A stretch of 9,457 nt of DNA from an uncultured Lachnospiraceae bacterium (GTDB lineage Bacteria > Bacillota_A > Clostridia > Lachnospirales > Lachnospiraceae): assembly GCA_910588595.1 (NCBI GenBank), contig CAJUQU010000033.1, positions 1 to 9,457 of the forward strand, read 5' to 3'. The number at the start of each line of letters is the position of its first letter. Position 1 is the first letter of the stretch. The translations under genes were made by a program, and so were the position numbers. Of this stretch, positions 1 through 7,300 are shown piece by piece. The notes below the pieces were generated by a model. The model saw only the letters and a program-made list of their open reading frames with translations, searched no databases and had not been told where the DNA came from.

Positions 1-32
1 CACTCTTTCCCTACACGACGCTCTTCCGATCT
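1..32 (+). other. Illumina TruSeq adapter remnant (assembly contamination)
   Basis: The first 32 bases match the 3' part of the standard Illumina TruSeq universal adapter / read-1 primer, lacking only its first A and ending in the diagnostic GCTCTTCCGATCT. This is synthetic sequence left at a contig end. Genomic sequence starts at about position 33. Nothing biological should be read from these bases, and this edge should be treated as a contig break rather than a natural junction. Confidence 0.97.
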
Positions 33-181
33 AATGTAAGCTAATCAAATAGCGGGCAGTTCTCTTTTTTGATATACTGCAATTACAGTCAGACAGAGGA
101 AACGCAAAAACAGATACGGCATTGTCTAAATAACGAAAAATAAAAGAATAGTCAATATTTATGAAAGGGCAGGGGACGAAA

Positions 182-973
182 ATGGCGATTTTAGAGGTAA
201 AAAATGTGAGCAAGATCTATTCGACGCGCTTTGGGAGCGCGAAGGTGCAGGCGCTCTCAAACATGAACTTTTCGGTGGAGGAGGGCGAGTATGTGGCGAT
301 CATGGGCGAGTCCGGCTCGGGCAAGACGACACTGCTGAACATACTTGCATCGCTCGACAAGCCTACGGGCGGGGAGGTGCTGCTAAAGGGCAGGAACCTG
401 ACAGCGATCAAGGAGAAGGAGCTGTCGGCATTCCGGCGTGACAATCTCGGGTTTGTCTTTCAGGATTTTAACCTGCTCGACAACTTTTCCCTGAGGGACA
501 ATATCCTGCTCCCGCTTGTACTGCAGGGGAGGGCGGTTGCACAGATGGAGCAGCTCATTGAGCCGATCGCACAAAGACTCGGCATTGCGCAGCTGCTGGC
601 GAAGTACCCATACGAGGTTTCGGGCGGACAGAAGCAGAGGGTGGCAGTGGCGCGGGCGATCATCATCAGCCCGCAGCTGCTCCTCGCGGATGAGCCGACA
701 GGGGCGCTTGACTCCAAGGCGACAGAGGATCTGCTGAGGGTGTTTCGGGAGATCAACAATGACGGGCAGACGATCCTGATGGTGACGCACAGCACGGATG
801 CAGCGAGCCATGCAGACCGCATTTTGTTCATAAAGGACGGGGAGGTCTTCCACCAGCTGTACCGCGGAAACATGACGAACGAGCAGCTTTACGCGAAGAT
901 ATCGGACGCGCTTGCGATGCTCAGGAACCAGTCGGGGGCAAGACACCCGGGGACCGAGTTAAAGATCTCTTAA
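182..973 (+). CDS. BceA-type ABC transporter ATP-binding protein (peptide resistance exporter)
   Basis: This is the cytoplasmic ATPase subunit of a BceAB-type (MacB/LolD-like) ABC exporter, the class that protects Firmicutes from cell-wall-active peptides such as bacitracin. Counting from the ATG at 182 (263 aa, normal for the family), it shows Walker A GESGSGKTT at about 42-50, the Q-loop glutamine near 94, the signature VSGGQKQR at about 146-153, Walker B LLLADEPTG at about 166-174 with the D-loop GALD, and the switch histidine in VTHST near 203. An in-frame ATG lies at 161 but has no Shine-Dalgarno; AGGGG at 171-175 sits 6 nt before the ATG at 182, so I chose 182. The permease gene follows after 25 nt, so the two are probably co-transcribed. 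The actual substrate cannot be told from the sequence. No convincing promoter was found in 33-160. Confidence 0.93.
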   Translation: MAILEVKNVSKIYSTRFGSAKVQALSNMNFSVEEGEYVAIMGESGSGKTTLLNILASLDKPTGGEVLLKGRNLTAIKEKELSAFRRDNLGFVFQDFNLLDNFSLRDNILLPLVLQGRAVAQMEQLIEPIAQRLGIAQLLAKYPYEVSGGQKQRVAVARAIIISPQLLLADEPTGALDSKATEDLLRVFREINNDGQTILMVTHSTDAASHADRILFIKDGEVFHQLYRGNMTNEQLYAKISDALAMLRNQSGARHPGTELKIS

Positions 974-998
974 ATTCATAAAAAGGAGTGTGAGGATC

Positions 999-2981
999 AT
1001 GAACCATCTATATTGCAGGTTGGCAGTGACGAATTTGAAGAACAACGGGCAGTTTTATGTGCCGTATATTCTGGCAGGCATGGTATCGGCGATGATGTTC
1101 TATATCATGCGTGCCGTCCAGGGGAACGACAGCATCAACGCGATGCGCGGTGCCAGCGTACTCCATATCGTGCTTTTTATGGGCGTTGTCATCGTCGGGG
1201 CGTGTGTGTGCATCTTTCTGTTTTACACGAACAGTTTTGTGATGAAACGCCGCAAGAAGGAGCTGGGTGTTTACAATATCCTCGGCATGGAGAAGCGGCA
1301 TATCGCAAAGGTGCTGGCATGGGAAGCCTTGATCCTGTATCTGATCTCTGTCTGCGGCGGTCTGGTGTGCGGCATCGTGTTCAACAAACTGGTGGTCATG
1401 TTTCTGTGCAAACTGACAGGCGTGTCAGAAAGTATTCCGTTTTATATCTCGGGCTGGGGCTGCCTGCAGACTGCGGAGCTGTTTGCGGTCGTGTATGTGC
1501 TGATGCTGCTGTACAATTTTATGCAGGTAAAGCTCGCGGATCCCATTGCACTCCTGCACGGAAACAATGTGGGGGAGCGGGAGCCAAAGGCAAAGTGGGT
1601 GTCAGCGGTGATTGGGGTTGTGTGCATTCTGTCGGGGTACTATCTTGCGGTCCATGTGAACGGCGTCATCGAGGCGGTCAATATATTTTTTGTGGCGGTA
1701 CTGCTGGTCATCGCGGGAACTTATGAGCTGTTCTTATCGGTGAGCATCGCGGTGCTCAAACTGCTCAGGAACAATAAAAAATACTATTATAAGGCTTCGC
1801 ATTTTATCGCGGTTTCCGGTATGATGTACCGCATGAAGCGCAATGCCGTCGGGCTTGCCAATATCTGCGTGCTCTCCACGATGGTGCTGGTGATCATATC
1901 GACGACGGTGTGTCTGTATGCGGGGGTGGAGGATTCCCTGCAGACGCTGGAGGCTGACGCGACGTTCTATTTTGACAGTGTACCCGGGGCGGCGGTCAGA
2001 GAACAGCTGACAGGGCAGTTTCATGCTGTGGCGGAAAGCCAGGGCAGAAAAGTGACAGAAGTGTCAGAATATACGGATGTCCTGGTCGTGACGCACCGTG
2101 TGGGCAATGAGATCGAGAAGTACGACAACGAAAACGGATCATATGGTTTTTCGGATATGGGCATGCTCTACGTGATGACCAAATCGGACTTCGAGAAGTA
2201 TACAGGGCATACGCTTGGCGCGATCGCACCCGGAAGCGTGATGGTCACATCGCCGGACGGAACCGCGCAGGACAGCATCAAGGTGTTTGGCAGGACATAT
2301 GCGGTCGCGGGAACATTGGAGCTGACAGAAGACTTTCCGGTCAACGAGATGGAAGGATTTCTGGGGAACACGGAAGTGCGCTATATGGTCGTGGCGGATG
2401 ACGATGAATTGGAGCACCTGGGCGCGGACGTGGAAGTCCAGTATCATGTCGGCGTGGAGACGGACGGGACGCGCGAGGAGCGGCTGATGTACGCTGCGGC
2501 TGTCCGGGAGGCGGTGGAAGCGTGCAGGACACAGGCCGGATTTGACCGCTGCCTGCTCTACTCAAGGGTAGAACAGCGGGAGGAGTACATGAGAATGAAC
2601 GGCGGATTTTTGTTCCTCGGGCTGTTTCTCGGGATCCTGTTTTTGATGATCACAGTGCTGATCATCTATTACAAGCAGATCTCGGAGGGATTTGAGGACA
2701 GGGAGCGCTTCGCGATCATGACCAAAGTAGGTATGAGCCGCGAGATGGTGAGGGCGGCGATCAACGCGCAGGTGCGCACCGTATTTTTCCTGCCGATCAC
2801 CGTGGCGGTGCTCCATCTCGTGATGGCTTTTCCGATGCTGAAACTGATGCTGCTGGTGTTCGGGCTGGCAAATGTACAGTTGTTTGCGGGGTGTCTTGCG
2901 GCGACGGCGGCAGTGTTTGCAGTCATTTACTTTATCGTGTTCAGGCTTACCTCGAGAAGCTACTACAAGATTGTGTATTAG
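999..2981 (+). CDS. BceB-type ABC transporter permease (FtsX-like)
   Basis: This is the membrane subunit of the same exporter. It has about 660 aa, normal for BceB. Hydrophobic segments occur at the N-terminus (around residues 20-37 and 55-77), through the first half, and in a final block from about 540 to the C-terminus. Between roughly residues 310 and 537 lies a large, mostly hydrophilic domain, the extracellular sensor/substrate domain typical of BceB proteins. After it comes the FtsX-like stretch beginning YYKQISEGFEDRERF, characteristic of this family. A GTG at 990 is in frame but only 1 nt after the AAGGAG at 983-988; the ATG at 999 has 10 nt spacing and is preferred. BceB proteins usually act both as flux sensor for a BceRS two-component system and as resistance pump. 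No such regulator is within the window; it may lie beyond the contig edge. Family assignment is firm, substrate unknown. Confidence 0.92.
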   Translation: MNHLYCRLAVTNLKNNGQFYVPYILAGMVSAMMFYIMRAVQGNDSINAMRGASVLHIVLFMGVVIVGACVCIFLFYTNSFVMKRRKKELGVYNILGMEKRHIAKVLAWEALILYLISVCGGLVCGIVFNKLVVMFLCKLTGVSESIPFYISGWGCLQTAELFAVVYVLMLLYNFMQVKLADPIALLHGNNVGEREPKAKWVSAVIGVVCILSGYYLAVHVNGVIEAVNIFFVAVLLVIAGTYELFLSVSIAVLKLLRNNKKYYYKASHFIAVSGMMYRMKRNAVGLANICVLSTMVLVIISTTVCLYAGVEDSLQTLEADATFYFDSVPGAAVREQLTGQFHAVAESQGRKVTEVSEYTDVLVVTHRVGNEIEKYDNENGSYGFSDMGMLYVMTKSDFEKYTGHTLGAIAPGSVMVTSPDGTAQDSIKVFGRTYAVAGTLELTEDFPVNEMEGFLGNTEVRYMVVADDDELEHLGADVEVQYHVGVETDGTREERLMYAAAVREAVEACRTQAGFDRCLLYSRVEQREEYMRMNGGFLFLGLFLGILFLMITVLIIYYKQISEGFEDRERFAIMTKVGMSREMVRAAINAQVRTVFFLPITVAVLHLVMAFPMLKLMLLVFGLANVQLFAGCLAATAAVFAVIYFIVFRLTSRSYYKIVY

Positions 2982-2986
2982 TGGAT

Positions 2987-3039
2987 GTTGAAAGTTTGTT
3001 ATAGTTCAACCTGGGACTTCGCACTACGCTGCGAAGTCC
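2987..3039 (+). repeat. Two inverted repeats after the permease gene, one a perfect 10-bp hairpin
   Basis: GGACTTCGCA at 3014-3023 and its exact complement TGCGAAGTCC at 3030-3039 form a perfect 10-bp stem with a 6-nt loop (CTACGC). Just upstream, GTTGAA (2987-2992) and TTCAAC (3005-3010) form a weaker 6-bp stem. The strong hairpin begins 33 nt after the permease stop codon, where a terminator would be expected, but no T-run follows it on either strand, so it is not a canonical Rho-independent terminator. It could stabilise the mRNA 3' end or be a REP-like repeat. Confidence 0.6.
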
Positions 3040-3056
3040 GTGAGAAAGCATAGTGG

Positions 3057-3198
3057 GTTACTGTTCACTCGTCAATAAAAGTAGTGAAAAACGTGCGCCA
3101 AAATGCTTGCACTTTAGCATTTTGTGTGCAAATGGGTTGCTGTTTACGCCTTCATTACATAAAATTGTGTCAGAATTAGTTGGGGCGTGAACAGTAAC
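3057..3198. mobile_element. Probable MITE, 142 bp, with 12-bp TIRs and 8-bp target duplication
   Basis: The left end GTTACTGTTCAC (3057-3068) and right end GTGAACAGTAAC (3187-3198) are perfect inverted repeats. Immediately outside them is a perfect direct repeat CATAGTGG (3049-3056 and 3199-3206), which looks like an 8-bp target-site duplication. A diverged third copy of the terminal motif, GTTGCTGTTTAC, lies inside at 3136-3147. Another inverted repeat, CAAAATGCT/AGCATTTTG, is centred near 3110. No transposase is encoded in the 142 bp, so the element would be non-autonomous. Duplications of 8-9 bp are produced by several IS families (IS256 and IS66 among them), but I cannot assign one. Alternatively it is a REP/BIME-type structured repeat. 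Confidence 0.6.
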
Positions 3199-3199
3199 C
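3135..3199 (+). repeat. 16-bp RNA stem inside the MITE-like element
   Basis: GGTTGCTGTTTACGCC (3135-3150) can pair along its full length with GGCGTGAACAGTAACC (3184-3199), 14 Watson-Crick pairs plus two G-U wobbles. The loop is about 33 nt. This competes with pairing of the same right arm to the left terminal repeat at 3056-3068, so a transcript through this region could adopt either of two folds. No T-run follows. Confidence 0.5.
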
Positions 3200-3226
3200 A
3201 TAGTGGTTGGGATGCACCAAACCAAT

Positions 3227-3254
3227 GCATCAAATCATGGGCATCAAATCATGC
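3227..3254. repeat. 14-bp tandem direct repeat upstream of the thiT promoter
   Basis: GCATCAAATCATGG (3227-3240) is followed directly by GCATCAAATCATGC (3241-3254), identical at 13 of 14 positions. The pair ends 10 nt before the -35 box of the thiT promoter. It may be a simple slippage duplication or a tandem binding site; the sequence does not decide. Confidence 0.6.
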
Positions 3255-3264
3255 AAAAAATTTC

Positions 3265-3293
3265 TTGACATCGATTCAAAAGAACGGTATAGT
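3265..3293 (+). promoter_or_regulatory. Sigma-A-type promoter for the TPP riboswitch/thiT transcript
   Basis: A perfect -35 TTGACA (3265-3270), a 17-nt spacer and a -10 TATAGT (3288-3293) give a near-consensus vegetative promoter. Transcription would begin near 3300, just before the GAACGTGT hairpin and the riboswitch aptamer. Strong basal transcription with control by premature termination is the usual arrangement for riboswitch genes. Confidence 0.88.
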
Positions 3294-3301
3294 TATTCCT
3301 G

Positions 3302-3321
3302 GAACGTGTCTATACACGTTC
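3302..3321 (+). other. 5'-end hairpin of the thiT leader RNA
   Basis: GAACGTGT (3302-3309) and ACACGTTC (3314-3321) form a perfect 8-bp stem closed by a CTAT tetraloop. It falls at the predicted transcript start, 5 nt before the aptamer P1 stem, and is not part of the TPP consensus. A 5'-end stability element is a plausible role, but this is inference. Confidence 0.55.
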
Positions 3322-3326
3322 GAAAA

Positions 3327-3396
3327 TGCTAGGGGTGCACATCGCTGAGACTTTACCCTCATTACTTGAACCGGATAATACCGGCGTAAGGAAGCA
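3327..3396 (+). ncRNA. TPP riboswitch aptamer (THI-box)
   Basis: The conserved THI-box blocks occur in order: AGGGGTGC (3331-3338), GCTGAGA (3344-3350), ACCC (3355-3358), then CCGGATAATACCGGCGTAAG (3371-3390) followed by GAAGC. P1 can form between TGCT (3327-3330) and AGCA (3393-3396). This aptamer binds thiamine pyrophosphate and normally turns expression off when TPP is plentiful. It lies between a strong promoter and a gene for a thiamine uptake protein, which fits its role. Confidence 0.95.
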
Positions 3397-3447
3397 GTAT
3401 GGGAATAATGGATACCTGGAACTGGCTCTGGGTTCAAACGATGCTCG

Positions 3448-3477
3448 CCTCCTCGCAAAACGAAGGAGGATTTTTTT
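3448..3477 (+). terminator. Riboswitch expression platform: terminator overlapping the thiT ribosome binding site
   Basis: CCTCCT (3448-3453) pairs with AGGAGG (3464-3469), extended by CG/CG across one bulged A around a CAAAA loop. A run of seven T (3471-3477) ends directly at the thiT ATG. AGGAGG is also the perfect Shine-Dalgarno of thiT, 8 nt before the start codon. The OFF fold would therefore both end transcription and hide the ribosome binding site. A competing antiterminator can be drawn between AGGAAGC (3389-3395, which includes part of P1) and GCCTCCT (3447-3453), with one A-C mismatch, consistent with ligand-controlled switching. Confidence 0.85.
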
Positions 3478-4191
3478 ATGTTGTACAATGTGGTAGTGGA
3501 CGAATGGGGCGGCACGACTTACGTGCCGACGGCACTTGGCAATGTGCTGCTCGGGGCGGTGATCATCGCGCTGCTCGCGGCGGCGGTCGGCTTTGCAAAG
3601 ATGCACGCAAAAAAGCGCAGCGAAGATCGGGAGCCCGACAGGAACGGAGCCGGAAGCGGCAGGATGACCATAAAGCAGCTGGTATTCTGCGCGATGGCGG
3701 TCGCGCTCGGCACGGTGCTGTCAAACATCAAGCTGTTTGACCTGCCGTACGGCGGCTCGGTCACAATGCTGTCAATGCTCGTGATCTGTCTGCCGGGGTA
3801 CTTTTTCGGATTTGGCGCGGGTCTGATGACGGGACTTGCGTACGGCGTGCTGCAGCTTTTGATCGATCCGTATATCCTGTTCCCGGCGCAGCTTGTCATG
3901 GACTATTTGCTGGCATTCGGCGCGCTGGGGCTGTCCGGTCTGTTTTCAGGCGCAAAAAATGGTCTGGTGAAGGGGTATGCCGTCGCCGTGCTGGGGCGCT
4001 ATGTGTTTGTGGTGCTCTCCGGCTGTATATTCTTTGCGTCCTACGCGTGGGAGGGCTGGGGCGTGCTGCCGTACTCGCTGGTGTACAATGGCAGCTATAT
4101 CTTTTCCGAGGCAGCCATAAGCATCGTGATCATACTTCTGCCGCCGGTGAAGTCGGCTGTGGGCAGGATCAGGAAGCTGGCGCTGGAGTAG
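3478..4191 (+). CDS. thiT: ThiT, energy-coupled (ECF) thiamine transporter S-component
   Basis: This is the integral membrane subunit that binds thiamine and docks onto a shared ECF energising module (EcfA, EcfA', EcfT) for import. The core from about residue 63 to the C-terminus has roughly six hydrophobic segments and family-like motifs: the LAYGVLQLLIDPYILFPAQLVMDYLLAF block (119-147), YAWEGW (189-194) and YSLVYNGSY (199-207). At 237 aa it is longer than the usual ThiT of about 190 aa. The extra 62 residues form one more likely helix (about 20-42) and a charged linker (43-62). An internal ATG at 3664 would give the short form, but the perfect AGGAGG 8 nt before 3478 supports the long one. 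No EcfA or EcfT gene is nearby, as expected for S-components that share a module encoded elsewhere. The upstream TPP riboswitch strongly supports thiamine as substrate. Confidence 0.92.
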   Translation: MLYNVVVDEWGGTTYVPTALGNVLLGAVIIALLAAAVGFAKMHAKKRSEDREPDRNGAGSGRMTIKQLVFCAMAVALGTVLSNIKLFDLPYGGSVTMLSMLVICLPGYFFGFGAGLMTGLAYGVLQLLIDPYILFPAQLVMDYLLAFGALGLSGLFSGAKNGLVKGYAVAVLGRYVFVVLSGCIFFASYAWEGWGVLPYSLVYNGSYIFSEAAISIVIILLPPVKSAVGRIRKLALE

Positions 4192-4243
4192 CCGGGCGCC
4201 GATACAGGCTCTGATAATATATAATAGTAGATATATTTTTGCT

Positions 4244-4277
4244 AAAAAAATGCAGGTTTTGATGACCTGCGTTTTTT
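4244..4277 (+). terminator. Rho-independent terminator after thiT
   Basis: GCAGGT (4252-4257) and ACCTGC (4265-4270) form a 6-bp stem with a 7-nt loop, followed by G and six T (4272-4277). An A-run at 4244-4250 can pair with the T-run and lengthen the stem. It lies about 50 nt after the thiT stop codon and separates thiT from the glycosidase transcription unit. Confidence 0.85.
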
Positions 4278-4281
4278 GTTA

Positions 4282-4290
4282 TGGTATGAT
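4282..4290 (+). promoter_or_regulatory. Possible extended -10 promoter for the GH2 gene
   Basis: TGG followed by TATGAT (4285-4290) fits an extended -10 element (TGn-TATAAT-like). It lies just after the thiT terminator and about 60 nt before the GH2 start codon. The only -35-like hexamer, TTGATG at 4259-4264, is 20 nt away, so a normal -35 is lacking. No catabolite-response (cre) operator was recognised nearby. Confidence 0.4.
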
Positions 4291-4352
4291 TACAGCAGGT
4301 GTAAATGTGAGATACAGATAACAGAGAGGAATAAACGAAAGGAACAAACGAT

Positions 4353-7300
4353 ATGAAGCTTAACTTATCAGGAACCTGGCAGTTTGCACTGGACGGGGAG
4401 AAGGCAGGGATCCGACAGGAATTTTTCAAAAAAACGTCATTTGAGGACACGATCGACCTGCCGACGACGACTGCCGAGGCAAAGAAGGGCGAGAGGGGCA
4501 CGGAGCGCGCTGCGGGATATCTGACAGAGACGTATCACTTTGAGGGATATGCCTGGTATCTGCAAACGATCGAGATCCCGGAGGCGGAGCGGGGAAAACG
4601 GTTCTTTTTCTCCATGGAGCGGACCAGAAAGTCGACGGTGTGGGTGGACGGCGTGCCGGCTGGGCACTTTGACAGTTTCTATGCGGCGCACCGCTACGAG
4701 CTGTCAAAGTGGCTCACGCCCGGAATGCACACGCTTGTCGTGATGACGGACAACACGGATTATATCTCAAAGGGCGGTCATATGACTTCGCCGGACACAC
4801 AGACAAACTGGAACGGCATTCTGGGAGAGATTTTCCTGGAATCCGTCGAGGATATCGCGATCGATCAGATGGGACTCTATCCGTCCAGGAAGGAAAAAGA
4901 TGTGGAGATCCGCCTGCAGCTCTCCCATGGCAGCGCGCTCGATGGCATCCGGGTCAGCGCAGGCTGCCGGCTGACGAAACTCAGGATGAAGGAGGGCAGG
5001 GATTTCGAGCACTTTGAGCCGCTGTATACACAGGCGGTGGAGACGCGCAGGGAGTGGATCGCACAGGGCAAAGGGCAGGATCTGCCGTATAGGATCGAGA
5101 CGCTGGAGGATTTGCCGGAGAAAATCTACGAGGTTTCTGCCCTGGACACCAGGCTGACGCTCAGATACCCGCTGGGGGAGCAGGCGAGGGAGTGGGATGA
5201 GTACGATCCCTGCGTCTATGAGCTGACAGTCCGCATCCTGCGCGGCGGCAGTGTGCTCTGCGAGCGGACAAGCCACTTCGGACTGCGCGAGTTTACACAC
5301 GATGAACTGAAACTGTACTGCAACGACAAGGAGATCTTCCTGCGCGGCACGCACGACGGCATGAGCTTCCCGCTGACAGGCTATGCCCCGATGGATCTCG
5401 ATTCGTGGCTCCGGGTGTACGGCACCAGCAAGGAGTACGGGCTCAACCACTACCGGTATCACACCTGCTGTCCGCCGAAAGCGGCGTTTCTGGCGGCGTC
5501 ATACCTTGGCATCTATGTGCAGGCTGAACTGGCATTCTGGGGTTCCATCTACGAGGCGGGGGACGAGAACTACGACCGGGAGCAGCAGGAATTCCTGCTG
5601 CAGGAGGGGATCCGCGCGCTCGACGCGTTCGGCGATCTGCCGTCGTACTTTGGCATGAGCATGGGGAACGAGCTGTGGGGCAGCAAGGCGGAGATCAACC
5701 GGATCATGGGTGTGCTCAAGGCGCATGACGACCGACACCTGTACACGCAGGGGAGCAACAACCACCAGTTTGTGCCCTCCGTGCTCCCGAACGACGATTT
5801 TTTCAGCGGCGTGCGTTTCTCCACACACCGCCTCTTCCGCGGCTCCTATGCGATGTGCGATGCGCCGCTTGGATTTGTGCAGACACAGAGACCGGGCGCA
5901 TACTGGGATTACGATGAGATGATATCGCCCGCCGGGATCACGGGGAGTGAGTCTTCCAAAGGCGGAACGATACAGATCCAGTACGGCACAGGCATCAAGG
6001 AGGTGGAAGTCGGAGAGGGTGAGCAGGAAGTGATCCCGCATGTCCCGGTGGTCTCGCACGAGATCGGACAGTACGAGTTCACGCCTGATTTCCACGAGAT
6101 CGAGCGGTACACAGGCGTCCTGCAGCCCGAGAATATGAAGATCTTTCGCGAGCGCATGGAGGAAAAGGGTCTTCTTGGCTACGCTGACGAGTATTTCCGC
6201 GCGTCGGGAAAGCTGGCGGCGGCGTGCTATAAGCTCGAGCTCGAGGCGGCGCTGCGCAGTGCGAATCTGAGCGGATTCCAGCTGCTCGACATCAAGGATT
6301 TCCCGGGGCAGGGAACGGCGCTTGTGGGGATCATGAATGCGTTTCAGATCAACAAGGGCGCCATCGCGCGGACAGACTGGCGCATGTTCTGCTCCGACAC
6401 GGTGCTCCTGCCGACGCTGGACAGCTTTGTGATGAGAGGCGGAGACTGCATCCGCAGCGAGGTGAAGCTGCGGTATTACCGCCCGGAAAAACGCACCAAC
6501 GTGCAGCTCAGTGCAGTGTGGTATCTGAAAAAACAGGCGTCGGCGGGCAGTGCAGATCAGAAAAAACAGGCAAACAATACAGAGCTTCAAAAGATTGCGG
6601 TCCAGACGCTGGATTGTGCGGCGATATCGGGAAGGGGACTCCTGACACTGGGCACGATCGAGCTGCGCGTGCCCGATTGTGAGAACAACGCGGCGTATAT
6701 CCTTCGATTTTCGCTGACCAGTGACAACGCGGATGACATCGTGAATGAGTATGATGTATTTATATATGAAGGGAATAGACATATTATAAATAAAGAAACT
6801 GTGTATAATGAGACTGCGAATGAAGAGACTGTGAATAAAAAGACTGTGAATGAAGAGACTGTGAATAAAAAGACTGAAAATAAACATACTGCGGATCAAA
6901 ATAATGTGAATGAAAAAACGAATCCCAACCCAGTCTGCATCACAAGCGACACTGACACCGCGCTGGCGGAGTGCGGCAAGGGCGCGTCTGTGTTGTTGTT
7001 CGTGAAGCCGGACAGCGCGCTGCCGGACAGCCGTCTAAAGGGAGAGTACTGTACTGATTTCTGGTGTTATCCGATGTTCCGCTCGATCTCGGAGGGGGCG
7101 GGCAAGCCAGTTCCCGTCGGGACGATGGGACTGCTGATCGATACGGATCACCCGGCGCTTGCGGGGTTTGTGTGCGAGGAGCACACGACAGCGCAGTGGT
7201 ATCAGATCGTCATGCACTCCCAGCCCAGGATCCTGGACAGCACCGAGGAGACGAAAGACATCAAGCCCATCGTGCGCATGATGGACAACTTTGAGCGCAA

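Noticed and set aside
33..160. Promoter or BceR-type operator before the exporter operon
   Set aside because: TTGATA at 69-74 and TTGTCT at 122-127 have no matching -10 box at 16-18 nt, and no convincing inverted repeat of the BceR type was found.
161..181. Upstream ATG at 161 as the start of the ABC ATPase
   Set aside because: It has no Shine-Dalgarno and adds seven residues outside the family core; the ATG at 182 has AGGGG at 6 nt spacing.
383..946. 187-codon minus-strand frame opposite the ABC ATPase gene
   Set aside because: Shadow of the coding strand; all Walker and signature motifs lie on the + strand.
3057..3198. CRISPR repeat or attachment site for an integrated element
   Set aside because: There is no regular repeat-spacer pattern, no cas gene and no integrase; inverted ends with flanking direct repeats fit a transposon-like element better.
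3399..3740. 113-codon + strand frame starting in the thiT leader, a possible leader peptide
   Set aside because: It runs out of frame through thiT, has low-complexity R/G-rich composition and no Shine-Dalgarno; the leader is explained by the riboswitch.
4220..4225. TATAAT upstream of the GH2 gene as a -10 box
   Set aside because: No -35 at a suitable distance, and it lies upstream of the thiT terminator, so a transcript from it would be stopped before the GH2 gene.
5499..6899. 466-codon open frame on the minus strand opposite the GH2 gene, with a repetitive L/F/I/H/S-rich N-terminus
   Set aside because: It is the antisense shadow of a GC-rich gene. Its hydrophobic start is just the complement of the minisatellite, and it has no recognisable domain, while the + strand has clear GH2 catalytic motifs.
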